64,000 bases of DNA from Burkholderiales bacterium (GTDB taxonomy: Bacteria; Pseudomonadota; Gammaproteobacteria; Burkholderiales; Burkholderiaceae_D), in the NCBI GenBank assembly GCA_026399895.1, contig JAPLQC010000018.1:816-64815 (forward strand). The letters run 5' to 3'. Of the stretch, positions 1 through 8,779 are shown piece after piece. The notes beneath the pieces are model-generated. The model was given only the letters and a program-made list of their open reading frames with translations, had not been told where the DNA came from and searched no databases. Position 1 is the first letter of the stretch; each line of letters begins with the position of its first letter. The position numbers and the translations under genes are program-made.

Positions 1-20
1 CGAACTTACCTATATTTCTT

Positions 21-91
21 TGTGAGCACTTGATTACTTTAGCTTTCGAAGGAGCCGAAGCTCTTTCGCTGCACGCCATCAAGCGCCCACA
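21..91 (-). other. Leader hairpin of an rRNA operon (16S gene lies left of window)
   Basis: Positions 21-34 (TGTGAGCACTTGAT) are nearly complementary to 78-91 (ATCAAGCGCCCACA): 12 of 14 positions match, and the other two can pair as G-U on one strand. Read on the minus strand the order is boxA, then GTGTGGGCGCTTGAT, then a hairpin arm. This matches the layout of the 16S 5' leader in E. coli (boxA, then GTGTGGGCACTCG and its partner). The 16S start itself is not inside the window, so the operon is an inference from the leader and promoters. Confidence 0.7.
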
Positions 92-106
92 CTTATCGGC
101 TGTTAA

Positions 107-119
107 TTGTTAATGAACC
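107..119 (-). promoter_or_regulatory. boxA-like antitermination site of the rRNA leader
   Basis: The minus strand reads GGTTCATTAACAA, close to the rRNA boxA consensus (GCTCTTTAACAA). It is followed directly by the conserved leader block CCGATAAGTGTGGGCGC. BoxA RNA is bound by NusB/NusE to prevent early termination of rRNA transcripts. Position and context fit well; no other use of the motif is apparent here. Confidence 0.65.
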
Positions 120-194
120 TGTGTTGATCACGCCAGACCTAGGTCTTGCGCTTCGTTCGCAGATCGTCGTGTCTGCAAACAGCAAAGAAGCGAG

Positions 195-223
195 ATTATG
201 AATTGCCTGAGCAACTTCGTCAA
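195..223 (-). promoter_or_regulatory. rRNA operon promoter P2 (proximal)
   Basis: On the minus strand: -35 TTGACG (218-223), a 17-bp spacer, -10 CATAAT (195-200), then the same downstream block as P1 (CTCGCTTCTTTGCTG). It is the second copy of a repeat of about 44 bp whose other copy lies 101 bp upstream. Transcription would run left through boxA into the 16S leader. Confidence 0.75.
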
Positions 224-295
224 CTGCTACTTTGTTTGTCTTTCGCTGAGCAGCTCATCTGCTAAGAAATGGCCTGCGATCAGCAAAGAAGCGGG

Positions 296-324
296 ATTAT
301 GAACGATTCCTGAACTTGCGTCAA
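296..324 (-). promoter_or_regulatory. rRNA operon promoter P1 (distal)
   Basis: On the minus strand: -35 TTGACG (319-324), a 17-bp spacer, -10 CATAAT (296-301), then CCCGCTTCTTTGCTG. From the -10 box onward it is 22/23 identical to P2 (180-202 against 281-303). Tandem P1/P2 promoters are usual for bacterial rRNA operons. Positions 325-448, between here and the enoyl-CoA hydratase stop, show no gene or clear signal. Confidence 0.75.
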
Positions 325-448
325 CTACCCCATTAGATGCGCCTCAAATGGCAGGACGCGACGGGCCCGCCAAGCCCACAACTGCAGCGACGCGAGCTGG
401 TCTGGCGAGTAAGCTTTTTGATAACGATTGCAACCCCTGAAAGTCGCC

Positions 449-1225
449 TTATCGGTCGCTGAAGTTCGGCTGACGCTTCTCCAAGAAGGCTTTCATGCCT
501 TCCTTTTGATCGTCGGTGCCGAAGGTGCTGTGAAACATACGGCGCTCAAACAACACTCCTTCAGTCAGGGAAGACTCATAAGCTCTGTTGACCGACTCTT
601 TGATCATCATGATCGTTGGAAGTGACATGGCCGCAATCACAGTCGCCGCTTCTAGCGCCTCATCCACCAACTTGTCGGCACTCACCACGCGCGACACCAA
701 GCCGGCGCGCTCTGCCTCGGCGGCGTCCATCATGCGGGCGGTCAGGCACATATCCATGGCTTTGGACTTAGATACCGCGCGCGGCAGACGCTGCGTTCCA
801 CCCGCGCCAGGCATGATGCCCAGCTTGATCTCGGGCTGGCCGAATTTTGCGGTGTCGGAAGCGATGATGAAGTCGCACATCATCGCCAACTCACAGCCTC
901 CGCCCAGAGCAAAACCAGAAACGGCTGCAATCACGGGCTTTCGGATTTGGCGAATCTGCTCCCAGTTACGCGTGATGTAGTCGCCTTTGAACGCATCCAT
1001 ATAACTATAGGTGGCCATGGCACCGATATCGGCGCCTGCAGCAAACGCTTTTTCGCTGCCGGTCAGCACCATGCAGCCGATCTCGTCATTTGCATCGAAA
1101 GCTAGTAGTGCATGCCCGAGTTCATCCATCAATTGGTCGTTTAGCGCGTTTAGCGCCTTGGGACGGTTTAACCTCACCAGACCCACCTTGCCATGGGTCT
1201 CGACCAGAATGTTTTCGTATTGCAT
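449..1225 (-). CDS. Enoyl-CoA hydratase (crotonase family)
   Basis: 258-residue crotonase-fold protein predicted to hydrate trans-2-enoyl-CoA in beta-oxidation or a related acyl-CoA pathway in the cytoplasm. Seen in the sequence: CoA/oxyanion region around residues 63-70 (AAGADIGAM), [10 protein letters not shown] near 107-115 with Glu112, and [14 protein letters not shown] near 130-142 with Glu132; the two Glu sit where the catalytic pair of enoyl-CoA hydratases lies. The track ORF starts 57 codons further upstream, but the ATG at 1225 has a clear AAGGAG seven bases before it and gives the usual family length. The gene stands alone, so its physiological substrate cannot be told from context. 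Confidence 0.9.
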   Translation of the reverse strand: MQYENILVETHGKVGLVRLNRPKALNALNDQLMDELGHALLAFDANDEIGCMVLTGSEKAFAAGADIGAMATYSYMDAFKGDYITRNWEQIRQIRKPVIAAVSGFALGGGCELAMMCDFIIASDTAKFGQPEIKLGIMPGAGGTQRLPRAVSKSKAMDMCLTARMMDAAEAERAGLVSRVVSADKLVDEALEAATVIAAMSLPTIMMIKESVNRAYESSLTEGVLFERRMFHSTFGTDDQKEGMKAFLEKRQPNFSDR

Positions 1226-1493
1226 ACCAAGCTCCTTCAGTGGTTTCGGATTCTTACTAGAAATTGTATCTCGCCTGATTATCGCGCCAAGCAGCTCTAG
1301 TTTCGATGGATCCTTGTTCTCGATCGAAGGTCTACTCAAAGCCTCCAGCAAAATATCACCGGTAGTGCTCTTAGCGCCTTGCCGTGCAACCAGCACTTTC
1401 TCCGGCGCACTGCAGGCAGTTTCTGTTGGAACGGTTCATTGCCTGCAAGGCCTTTGCCTCTCAGGCTTCCTTATTCCTTACTACCTAAAAACT

Positions 1494-1910
1494 ATGTGTG
1501 AACAATTAGCGCAAATCAGCGAAGCAGAGCAGTCACTACATGAGATGGTCGATCGGCTACAGCAATGTGCCGACATCAATGTTCCCGATGCTTACCATGC
1601 CGTGATGCGAACCACCGAGCATCTTTTCTGGCTGGAGCAAGAACTGATGGAGACCTACGACTTCCCGTCGCGACAGATTCACCTCGAGCAGCACGCGCGG
1701 GTGCTGCGTGGTTTGCATTGCGCCCATAGCGCGGTGTTGAGAGGCTCTGCAGAGCACGGGCGACATGCCGGCGGCAAGCTACTATTAGATTGGCTTGCTG
1801 TGCACCGAGACACCATGGATGCGGTTTTGACGATCTGGGTCAGTTATTGTGAGAGCGGACTCGTCGACAACAAAAGTCGACCGCAAATGCCTACCGTTAA
1901 CGCGCACTGA
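1494..1910 (+). CDS. Hemerythrin-like protein
   Basis: 138 residues, embedded as the C-terminal part of a longer track ORF whose first 161 codons only mirror the antisense hydratase gene. Hemerythrin metal-ligand spacing is visible: His43 and Glu47 (EHLFWLEQE), His63 and His67 (IHLEQH), then His104 and Asp109 (VHRDTMD) after a WL pair. The N-terminal His ligand is not clearly in place; His16 is the nearest candidate. Hemerythrin domains carry a di-iron site that binds O2 or senses redox or iron state; which applies here is unknown. No strong ribosome-binding site precedes ATG 1494, so the start could differ. The 3' end overlaps mltA tail to tail by 14 bp. Confidence 0.65.
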   Translation: MCEQLAQISEAEQSLHEMVDRLQQCADINVPDAYHAVMRTTEHLFWLEQELMETYDFPSRQIHLEQHARVLRGLHCAHSAVLRGSAEHGRHAGGKLLLDWLAVHRDTMDAVLTIWVSYCESGLVDNKSRPQMPTVNAH

Positions 1911-3228
1911 CTGCCAGGGGTGCCGGCAGCAGCACCCACATCTGGGTGACCTGCTTCATCTTGCCTGCTAACTCGCCAGCGTCTTTACCAAAGCCCCAAA
2001 AGAAGTCGGCGCGCACCGGATTACGAATCGCACCGCCGGTATCTTGTGCCAGCATCAGTCGACGAAGAGGCACAGCGCTATTGGGTAGTGTGGTGGATAA
2101 GAAAACCGGCGCCCCCAGCGGGGTGAACTGCGGGTCGATCGCGATTGAGCGCTGCGCGGTCAGCGGCACGCCGAGCGCACCTTTCGGCCCGATGCTTGGA
2201 TCGCTGATCGCCTCTTCTTTAAAGAAAACATAGCTGGGATTAGCATCCAGCAGCTCCTTGAGACGGCGTGGATTACTCGCAGCCCACGCCTGTATCCCCT
2301 GCATCGAGGCTTGCTCAAGCGTGAGCTCGCCACGGTCGACAAGGTAACGACCAATCGAGCGATAGGGGTGTCCATTTTGGTCGGCATAGGCTAGGCGCAC
2401 AGTCTCGTTGGTATCGGCGAGAAATACACGACCAGATCCTTGCACTTGCAAGAAAAACGCCTCAATCGGACTATCCACCCACAACAACTCTTCACCAGTG
2501 AGCAAACTCTGCTTGTCTAATTCCGAACGGGTGAAATAAGGCACGACCTTGTTGCCCACCACGCGACCACGCAGCCGAAAGTTTTTCAGCTCCGGATACA
2601 GTCCGACCAAGTCGACGGTCAGCAAATCGGCGGGCGGTTTATGCAATGCGGTTTGGAACACACCGCCGCGCTTGCGCGCGCCGCGCAGCAGCGGCTCGTA
2701 GTAGCCAGTAATCAGGCCTTGCGTGCTGCCGTCCGGGTTACGTAATTGGTGGGGTACAAATTGAGACTCGAAAAATCGGCGTACCGCCAAGGTGTCGGCA
2801 GCATCGACCGACGCCGCAGCGGCACAGGCTTGTTTCCATTCGGGCTTGGTAGCCAGCGCTCGACATGAGGCCAACAGCGGTGGCCATGCCTGGCGCTGGT
2901 CGTCCTCGGTCCAGCCGGGGATGTCGGCAAAACTCACTCGCAGAAGAAAGTCGGCTGGACGTGTCGCGCCTGCTGCAGCGGGTGGTACCGAGGGTGGTAC
3001 CGAGGGCGGTGCCGCTGGGGGCGCAGATGTTGGCGCCGCTGACTCCGGCGGCACGGGGACGGTGGCGGGCACGGAAGCCGCTGGCGCGGATGGCGTCTGA
3101 ATTAGCGGCGGCACCGTCTTGGTGGCGCAAGCGGCTAGAACACCGGCAAGTAGCAGCAAGAACAGGCGGGCAATTCTTAGCAACGGGCCGAGCGTGGCCC
3201 TTCGCTCAGCGTAATGTAGTGGCTTCAA
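1897..3228 (-). CDS. mltA: Membrane-bound lytic murein transglycosylase A
   Basis: 443-residue lipoprotein predicted to cleave peptidoglycan glycan strands to 1,6-anhydro muropeptides from the inner face of the outer membrane. A signal peptide ends in the lipobox LAAC (Cys34). Residues of about 40-92 form a Pro/Ala/Ser-rich linker. The MltA domain follows, with ITGYYEPLLRGARKR near the middle, and a C-terminal 3D domain contains AQDTGGAIRNPVRADFFWG, which holds the Asp residues typical of the family. Length is longer than the E. coli enzyme (about 365), mainly because of the linker. It stands alone on the minus strand. Confidence 0.93.
   Translation of the reverse strand: MKPLHYAERRATLGPLLRIARLFLLLLAGVLAACATKTVPPLIQTPSAPAASVPATVPVPPESAAPTSAPPAAPPSVPPSVPPAAAGATRPADFLLRVSFADIPGWTEDDQRQAWPPLLASCRALATKPEWKQACAAAASVDAADTLAVRRFFESQFVPHQLRNPDGSTQGLITGYYEPLLRGARKRGGVFQTALHKPPADLLTVDLVGLYPELKNFRLRGRVVGNKVVPYFTRSELDKQSLLTGEELLWVDSPIEAFFLQVQGSGRVFLADTNETVRLAYADQNGHPYRSIGRYLVDRGELTLEQASMQGIQAWAASNPRRLKELLDANPSYVFFKEEAISDPSIGPKGALGVPLTAQRSIAIDPQFTPLGAPVFLSTTLPNSAVPLRRLMLAQDTGGAIRNPVRADFFWGFGKDAGELAGKMKQVTQMWVLLPAPLAVSAR
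2981..3016. repeat. 12-bp tandem repeat in the mltA linker
   Basis: GGTGGTACCGAG occurs twice in direct succession (2981-2992, 2993-3004), followed by a degenerate third copy GGCGGTGCCGCT. On the coding strand it yields the repeated Pro-Pro-Ser-Val linker of MltA. The unit is a multiple of three, so copy-number change would keep frame. Confidence 0.8.
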
Positions 3229-3300
3229 TTTAATGGTTCACCGACTGGATGGAGATACCGCTGGTATCCGGCCAAAGCGCAGCCGGACGCCAGCACTGAA

Positions 3301-3675
3301 CTAGTGCAGGGTACGGGGTAACGAGAGTCCGAACTCGGGAATCGGCACCTCGAAGCGGTGGCCATCTTCGGCAACACAAAAGTACTCGCCACGCATCGTC
3401 CCTTGAGGTGTCGCCAACGAGGTGCCGCTGGTGTATTCAAACTGCTCGCCCGGTTGAAGCAGTGGCTGATGACCCACCACGCCCAAACCGCTCACTTCCT
3501 GCAACTTACCGCCAGCATCGGCGATGACCCAATGGCGGGCGATAAGTTGGGCCGGGACTGATCCCGTGTTTTTGATCGTCACTGCATAGGCGAAAACATA
3601 ATGCGAACGATCGGGCTCAGATTGCTCCTCCAGATACTGGGTTCTTACGCTAATGCTCATTTCATACACAGCCAT
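3301..3675 (-). CDS. apaG: ApaG protein
   Basis: 124-residue ApaG (DUF525) protein, a small fibronectin-III-like beta fold; its biochemical role is still unclear in bacteria. Family signatures visible: VRTQYLEEQSEP at the N-terminus, then FAYAVTIKNTGSVPAQLIARHWVIADA, VVGHQPLLQPGE and GTMRGEYFCVAEDG. The track ORF begins at a TTG three codons upstream; ATG 3675 gives MAVYEMSISV, which matches the family N-terminus better. No strong Shine-Dalgarno is visible. It is divergent from rpe. Confidence 0.92.
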   Translation of the reverse strand: MAVYEMSISVRTQYLEEQSEPDRSHYVFAYAVTIKNTGSVPAQLIARHWVIADAGGKLQEVSGLGVVGHQPLLQPGEQFEYTSGTSLATPQGTMRGEYFCVAEDGHRFEVPIPEFGLSLPRTLH

Positions 3676-3796
3676 AGCAGCCAATCATGGTGTCGGGTCA
3701 GGAAAACAGCGATTGCACACGAATTCAGGAATGCTTGCAAGCAGAGCTGGTGGCGCCGGCGAGTAAAATGCGTCTCAAAAATCGAGGATCAAGCCC

Positions 3797-4462
3797 ATGA
3801 GCAACTACCTTATCGCCCCCAGCATCTTGTCGGCCGACTTCGCTCGATTGGGCGATGAAGTCAAAAATGTCGTTGCCGCGGGTGCCGACATCATCCATTT
3901 CGATGTGATGGACAATCACTACGTACCCAATTTAACCATTGGGCCACTGGTGTGCGAAGCGATCCGGCCGCATGTGCAGGTACCGATTGATGTGCATTTG
4001 ATGGTGAAACCGGTCGATCGCATCATCCCCGACTTTGCTAAAGCAGGCGCGAATATCATCAGCTTCCATCCCGAGGCCAGCGAACATATCGACCGAACCT
4101 TGCAATTAATCCATGATCAAGGCTGCAAGGCCGGGCTGGTGTTTAACCCGGCGACGCCGCTGCACTACCTTGACCATGTACTTGATAAGGTGGATCTGAT
4201 CCTCATCATGTCGGTAAACCCGGGATTTGGTGGTCAGTCTCTCATTCCCCAAGCCTTAAAGAAAATCGCCGCTGTGCGGCAGCTGATCGATGCCAGCGGT
4301 CGCGAGATCATGCTGGAAGTCGACGGCGGCATCAAAGTGGACAATATTGCTGAGGTGGCAAGAGCCGGCGCAGACACCTTCGTCGCGGGATCCGCCATAT
4401 TTGGTAAACCGGATTACAAGGCCACCATCGACGCTATGCGAAAACAGCTTGCCTCGGCGTGA
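3797..4462 (+). CDS. rpe: Ribulose-phosphate 3-epimerase
   Basis: 221-residue TIM-barrel enzyme that interconverts ribulose 5-phosphate and xylulose 5-phosphate in the pentose phosphate pathway. Seen: [14 protein letters not shown] at the N-terminus, [17 protein letters not shown] (metal-binding His/Asp), [21 protein letters not shown] and [13 protein letters not shown], all in family order. GAGGA lies upstream of ATG 3797. In many relatives rpe is followed by gph (phosphoglycolate phosphatase) before trpE; here gph is absent and the trp leader follows. Confidence 0.97.
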   Translation: MSNYLIAPSILSADFARLGDEVKNVVAAGADIIHFDVMDNHYVPNLTIGPLVCEAIRPHVQVPIDVHLMVKPVDRIIPDFAKAGANIISFHPEASEHIDRTLQLIHDQGCKAGLVFNPATPLHYLDHVLDKVDLILIMSVNPGFGGQSLIPQALKKIAAVRQLIDASGREIMLEVDGGIKVDNIAEVARAGADTFVAGSAIFGKPDYKATIDAMRKQLASA

Positions 4463-4576
4463 TCGTCCGCAACCCTAAGTTTCGTCTCAGACAATACCGG
4501 CTGTTTTTGGCGCGCACGATGGTATATTTGCCGCCTGATTCATGTATGCCTCGGATTCGAGGCCTTCTTATTCCCG

Positions 4577-4660
4577 ATGTTTCTCGTCAATAAACCAAAG
4601 CTGATCCCGCAAGGTGCATTTGAGGCCTGGCTGTGGCGACGCTGGCACTCGCCGATCTGA
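4577..4660 (+). CDS. trpL: trp operon leader peptide
   Basis: A 27-codon ORF too short for the track: [18 protein letters not shown] then LWRRWHSPI and TGA. It holds three Trp codons within six codons (4628, 4634, 4643), a composition expected only for a tryptophan-sensing leader. It lies 86 bp upstream of trpE on the same strand and is followed by competing stem-forming segments. A clear Shine-Dalgarno is not obvious before the ATG. The function is inferred from codon content and position. Confidence 0.85.
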   Translation: MFLVNKPKLIPQGAFEAWLWRRWHSPI

Positions 4661-4740
4661 TCTGATCCTGTGTCGCCAGCCCCGTCGGGCTGGATGGTTT
4701 GTTGAATTGGGCGCTGCCACACTCATTGGGCAGCCGGAGA
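4629..4740 (+). promoter_or_regulatory. trp attenuator region
   Basis: Mutually exclusive pairings can be read. Segment 1, over the Trp codons (GGCTGTGGCGAC, 4629-4640), pairs with segment 2 (GTCGCCAGCC, 4672-4681). Segment 2 also pairs with segment 3: CCAGCCC (4676-4682) with GGGCTGG (4687-4693). Segment 3 can pair with CAGCC (4731-4735), next to the trpE ribosome-binding site. A further local hairpin GCTGCC/GGCAGC (4713-4718, 4729-4734) is possible. A ribosome stalled on Trp codons would free segment 2 for segment 3, the classical antitermination logic. No strong U-run follows the last stem, so the switch could act at transcription or at trpE translation. Confidence 0.65.
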
Positions 4741-4745
4741 GAAAC

Positions 4746-6242
4746 ATGACTGAACTCGAATTTCAATCGTTAGCCGCGCAAGGCTACAACCGCATCCCGC
4801 TGATCGCCGAGGCATTCGCCGACCTCGAGACGCCGCTCACGCTTTATCTCAAACTCGCGCAACCGCATCAGCAAGGGCGAAATACCTTCTTGCTGGAATC
4901 CGTGGTTGGCGGTGAGCGATTTGGTCGCTACTCATTTATCGGCCTGCCGGCGAGTACCTTGCTGCGCTCGTCCGGCCAGCACACCGAAGTTGTACGGAAT
5001 GGCGAGGTGATTGAGACATCCGAGCAAAACCCGCTCGATTTCATCGCCGAGTTTCAGTCGCGTTACAAGGTCGCCCTCAGTCCCGGCATGCCGCGCTTTT
5101 GCGGTGGTCTGGCTGGCTACTTCGGGTACGACGCCGTGCGCCTGATCGAGCGCAAACTCGAAAACAGCGCGCCGCCGGACACCCTGCAGCTACCCGACAT
5201 TCAATTACTACTGACCGAAGAACTCGCGGTCATCGATAACCTGTCCGGCAAGCTGTACTTGATTGTCTACGCCGACCCCACCCGACCCGAAGCCTATAGC
5301 CGCGCCAGACAGCGCTTGAAAGATTTGCGGGCGATGTTGCAACGTCCGGTCGATGTGCCAGTGACCTCAGGCTCTGTGCGTACCGAGGCGATTCGCGACT
5401 TCAAGAAAGAAGATTTTTTGCAAGCGGTGCTGAAAGCCAAGGACTACATCATGGCAGGCGATCTGATGCAGGTACAAGTCGGTCAGCGCATCCGCAAACC
5501 CTATGTTGACTCGCCGTTGTCCTTGTATCGCGCGCTGCGCTCGCTGAATCCCTCACCGTATCTTTATTTCTACAACTTCGGCGATATGCAAATTGTTGGC
5601 AGCTCACCCGAAATTTTGGTGCGCAACGAAACCAACCGCGACGGCCAGCGCAAGGTCACTATTCGCCCATTGGCAGGCACCCGCCCGCGTGGCGCGACGC
5701 CTGAGCTCGATGCCAAGCTGGCCGACGAATTGCTGGCAGATCCTAAAGAGATCGCAGAACACGTGATGCTGATTGACCTTGCCCGCAATGACATCGGCCG
5801 TATTGCTGAAATCGGCAGTGTGAAAGTGACCGACAAGTTCGTCATCGAGAAATATTCCCACGTCCAGCATATTGTTTCGAATGTCGAGGGAACGCTGAAA
5901 ACCGGCATGAGCAACCTCGACGTATTGCGCGCCACCTTCCCAGCCGGGACCTTATCCGGCGCACCGAAAGTGCGTGCGATGGAATTGATTGACGAGCTAG
6001 AGCCTGTGAAACGCGGCATCTACGGCGGTGCCTGCGGCTACATGTCGTTTGGTGGCGAGATGGATCTCGCGATTGCCATCCGCACTGGTGTGATTAAAGA
6101 CGGCATGCTCTACGCACAAGCTGCGGCAGGTATCGTCGCCGATTCCGTCCCCGAAATGGAATGGTTAGAGACTGAAAACAAAGCGCGTGCCGTGTTACGT
6201 GCGGCGGAGCAGGTACAAGACGGCCTTGATGGGGAACTGTGA
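4746..6242 (+). CDS. trpE: Anthranilate synthase component I
   Basis: 498-residue chorismate-utilising subunit that makes anthranilate with TrpG, the first step of tryptophan synthesis. The N-terminal domain holds the expected feedback-site motif region ([18 protein letters not shown]); the C-terminal chorismate-binding domain shows [57 protein letters not shown] and [10 protein letters not shown]. The track ORF begins 44 codons upstream inside the leader; ATG 4746 has GGAGA eight bases ahead and gives the normal length. It is the first structural gene of trpEGDC, below an attenuator. Confidence 0.97.
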   Translation: MTELEFQSLAAQGYNRIPLIAEAFADLETPLTLYLKLAQPHQQGRNTFLLESVVGGERFGRYSFIGLPASTLLRSSGQHTEVVRNGEVIETSEQNPLDFIAEFQSRYKVALSPGMPRFCGGLAGYFGYDAVRLIERKLENSAPPDTLQLPDIQLLLTEELAVIDNLSGKLYLIVYADPTRPEAYSRARQRLKDLRAMLQRPVDVPVTSGSVRTEAIRDFKKEDFLQAVLKAKDYIMAGDLMQVQVGQRIRKPYVDSPLSLYRALRSLNPSPYLYFYNFGDMQIVGSSPEILVRNETNRDGQRKVTIRPLAGTRPRGATPELDAKLADELLADPKEIAEHVMLIDLARNDIGRIAEIGSVKVTDKFVIEKYSHVQHIVSNVEGTLKTGMSNLDVLRATFPAGTLSGAPKVRAMELIDELEPVKRGIYGGACGYMSFGGEMDLAIAIRTGVIKDGMLYAQAAAGIVADSVPEMEWLETENKARAVLRAAEQVQDGLDGEL

Positions 6243-6302
6243 TGACCGCTCACCATCTAGCGCGCTTTATTTTTACCATCGGACTGGACGGGGAGATCTG
6301 AC

Positions 6303-6866
6303 ATGCTGCTAATGATCGATAACTACGACTCGTTCACCTACAACCTAGTGCAGTATTTCGGCGAGCTGGGTGAGGATGTCCGCACTTACCGCAATGATGA
6401 GATCACCATCGAAGCGATCGAGAAGCTGAATCCCTCACGCATCTGCATCTCACCAGGCCCATGTACGCCGCACGAAGCCGGCGTATCCGTGCCAGTACTT
6501 CAACACTTCGCTGGGAAGCTACCGATTCTGGGTGTTTGTCTGGGACATCAGAGCATCGGCGCAGCCTTTGGTGGCAAGATCATTCGTGCGCAACAGGTTA
6601 TGCATGGCAAGACCTCGCCGATCGAGCATACCGGCGTCGGTGTATTCAAAAACCTTCCTAGCCCATACACCGTTATCCGTTATCACTCACTTGCGATAGC
6701 GCGTGACTCACTACCGGATTGTCTTGAAGTCACTGCCTGGACAGCCGATGGTGAAATCATGGGCGTGCGCCACAAGACCTACCCGATCGAGGGGGTGCAG
6801 TTCCACCCGGAGTCCATCCTTTCCGATCATGGCCATGCACTTCTGCAGAACTTCCTCAAGAGCTGA
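6303..6866 (+). CDS. trpG: Anthranilate synthase component II (glutamine amidotransferase)
   Basis: 187-residue class I glutamine amidotransferase supplying ammonia to TrpE. Seen: [15 protein letters not shown] at the N-terminus, oxyanion region [11 protein letters not shown], nucleophile Cys79 in GVCLGHQ, and the His-Glu pair in VQFHPESIL near the C-terminus. GGGGAG precedes the ATG. It lies 60 bp after trpE, and its TGA touches the start region of trpD. Relatives of this enzyme can also serve PabB for folate synthesis; whether that holds here is not visible. Confidence 0.96.
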   Translation: MLLMIDNYDSFTYNLVQYFGELGEDVRTYRNDEITIEAIEKLNPSRICISPGPCTPHEAGVSVPVLQHFAGKLPILGVCLGHQSIGAAFGGKIIRAQQVMHGKTSPIEHTGVGVFKNLPSPYTVIRYHSLAIARDSLPDCLEVTAWTADGEIMGVRHKTYPIEGVQFHPESILSDHGHALLQNFLKS

Positions 6867-6877
6867 TGGAGAAATCG

Positions 6878-7912
6878 ATGACACTCAGCCCACAACAAGC
6901 GCTGCTGCGCTGTATCGAGAACCGAGAAATCTTTCATGATGAGATGCTGGCGCTGTTTCGCCAGATCATGGGTGGCGAAATGTCACCCGTGATGATCGCG
7001 GCGCTGACCATGGGGCTGCGCGTCAAGAAAGAAACCGTCGGTGAGATCGCCGCCGCCGCACAAGGCATGCGTGAGTTCGCCGCCAAGGTGGAAGTGGCCA
7101 ATGCCGACAACCTAGTCGATATCGTTGGCACTGGTGGCGATGGCGCGCATACCTTCAATATCTCGACGGCATCGATGTTCGTCGCCGCTGCTGCGGGTGC
7201 GCGCGTCGCGAAACACGGCGGGCGCAGCGTTTCATCTGCATCGGGTAGCGCAGATGCGCTGGAAGCCCTTGGGGTCAACATTAATCTCAAACCCGCACAG
7301 GTTGCGCAAACTATCGCGGAAATCGGTATCGGCTTCATGTTCGCGCCGAACCATCATGCCGCCATGAAGCACGCAGCACCGGTTCGCAAAGAACTGGGGG
7401 TGCGCACGATTTTTAATATTCTGGGCCCGCTGACCAATCCTGCTGGCGCACCTAACATCATGATGGGCGTGTTTCATCCAGACTTGGTCGGCATTCAAGC
7501 GCGAGTACTGCAACAACTTGGCGCCAAACATGCCGTTGTGGTGTGGGCGCGTGACAACATGGATGAGGTCTCGTTGGGCGCAGCGACGATGGTGGGTGAG
7601 TTGGTCGATGGTGAAATTCGTGAATACGAGATTCACCCGGAAGATTTTGGTTTGCAGATGAGCTCGAGCCGCAACTTAAAGGTCGCAAACGCTGCCGAAT
7701 CCATTGCCAAGATTCGTGAAGCGCTCGACAACCAACCGGGGCCAGCGCGTGACATCGTGCTATTAAACACAGGCACCGCGCTGTACGCTGCGGGTGTCGC
7801 GAGCAGTATTGTCGATGGCGTTGATCGTGCACGAGAGGCCGTTGCTTCCGGCGCGGCACGTACAAAGCTTGAGCAGTTTGCCAAGCTGACGCAATCACTT
7901 GCATCCGCCTAA
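6878..7912 (+). CDS. trpD: Anthranilate phosphoribosyltransferase
   Basis: 344-residue enzyme transferring the phosphoribosyl group of PRPP to anthranilate. Seen: N-terminal helical part ([16 protein letters not shown]), PRPP-binding [51 protein letters not shown] and [10 protein letters not shown]. The track ORF starts at an ATG (6866) overlapping the trpG stop; I prefer ATG 6878 because GGAG lies six bases ahead and the family N-terminus resembles [14 protein letters not shown]. It is followed closely by trpC. Confidence 0.95.
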   Translation: MTLSPQQALLRCIENREIFHDEMLALFRQIMGGEMSPVMIAALTMGLRVKKETVGEIAAAAQGMREFAAKVEVANADNLVDIVGTGGDGAHTFNISTASMFVAAAAGARVAKHGGRSVSSASGSADALEALGVNINLKPAQVAQTIAEIGIGFMFAPNHHAAMKHAAPVRKELGVRTIFNILGPLTNPAGAPNIMMGVFHPDLVGIQARVLQQLGAKHAVVVWARDNMDEVSLGAATMVGELVDGEIREYEIHPEDFGLQMSSSRNLKVANAAESIAKIREALDNQPGPARDIVLLNTGTALYAAGVASSIVDGVDRAREAVASGAARTKLEQFAKLTQSLASA

Positions 7913-7923
7913 GGAGCTGATCT

Positions 7924-8724
7924 GTGGCTGATATTCTGAATAAAATTCTCGACGTCAAAGCTGATGAAATTAGCGCTGCGAAAAAACACCAAGACCTCGC
8001 CAGCTTACGCCGCGATGTAGAAAGCAATACCGAAGCACATGGTCAGATCCGCGGCTTCGAGACCAGTCTGCGTGGCAAGATCGCCGCCGGCAAGGCCGGT
8101 GTGATTGCGGAGGTAAAGAAAGCATCGCCCTCGAAAGGCGTGTTACGCGAAGACTTTCATCCCGCCGAAATCGCGACGAGTTACGCCAAGCATGGCGCTG
8201 CTTGTTTATCGGTCTTAACCGATGAGCGATTTTTTCAAGGCGCTCCCGACTATTTGAAGCAAGCGCGTGCCGCATGCGCTATTCCGGCACTGCGCAAGGA
8301 CTTCATGATCGACCCATATCAGGTCTATCAGGCACGCGCCTGGGGTGCGGATTGCATCCTACTAATCGTCGCTGCGCTCGATCATGGCCTAATGCGCGAA
8401 CTGGAAGCCTGTGCGCATGAAATCGGGATGGATGTGCTGGTGGAAGTCCATGATGCGGATGAGCTTGACGCGGCATTAAAGCTGAAGACCGCACTACTCG
8501 GCATTAACAACCGTAACTTGCGTACGTTTGAAACCACCTTGGATACGACGATCAATCTGCTGCCGCGTATCCCTGAAGATAAGCTCGTGATCACTGAATC
8601 CGCGATCCGCACCCGCGATGATGTCCAGCGTATGCGTGATCACGCCGTACATGCGTTTCTGGTGGGTGAGGCATTCATGCGCGCGCAAGATCCGGGCGCA
8701 GAACTGGCTCAGCTATTCGCATGA
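7924..8724 (+). CDS. trpC: Indole-3-glycerol phosphate synthase
   Basis: 266-residue TIM-barrel enzyme closing the ring of CdRP to form indole-glycerol phosphate. Seen: [30 protein letters not shown] (catalytic Lys and phosphate site), [38 protein letters not shown] and [12 protein letters not shown]. It starts with GTG, preceded by a good AAGGAG. Monofunctional: there is no fused TrpF, and trpF/trpBA are not in this window. It is the last gene of the cluster; no terminator is visible in the 55 bp before the convergent mnmC. Confidence 0.96.
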   Translation: MADILNKILDVKADEISAAKKHQDLASLRRDVESNTEAHGQIRGFETSLRGKIAAGKAGVIAEVKKASPSKGVLREDFHPAEIATSYAKHGAACLSVLTDERFFQGAPDYLKQARAACAIPALRKDFMIDPYQVYQARAWGADCILLIVAALDHGLMRELEACAHEIGMDVLVEVHDADELDAALKLKTALLGINNRNLRTFETTLDTTINLLPRIPEDKLVITESAIRTRDDVQRMRDHAVHAFLVGEAFMRAQDPGAELAQLFA

Positions 8725-8779
8725 GGTAGTGACGTATGGTGAAGCGCTATCAATAACGCGTCGACATTTTTGGAGCTTG

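Noticed and set aside
1011-1493. N-terminal 161 codons of the ORF ending at 1910
   Set aside because: They mirror the antisense enoyl-CoA hydratase and an intergenic region; only the part from ATG 1494 shows hemerythrin ligands.
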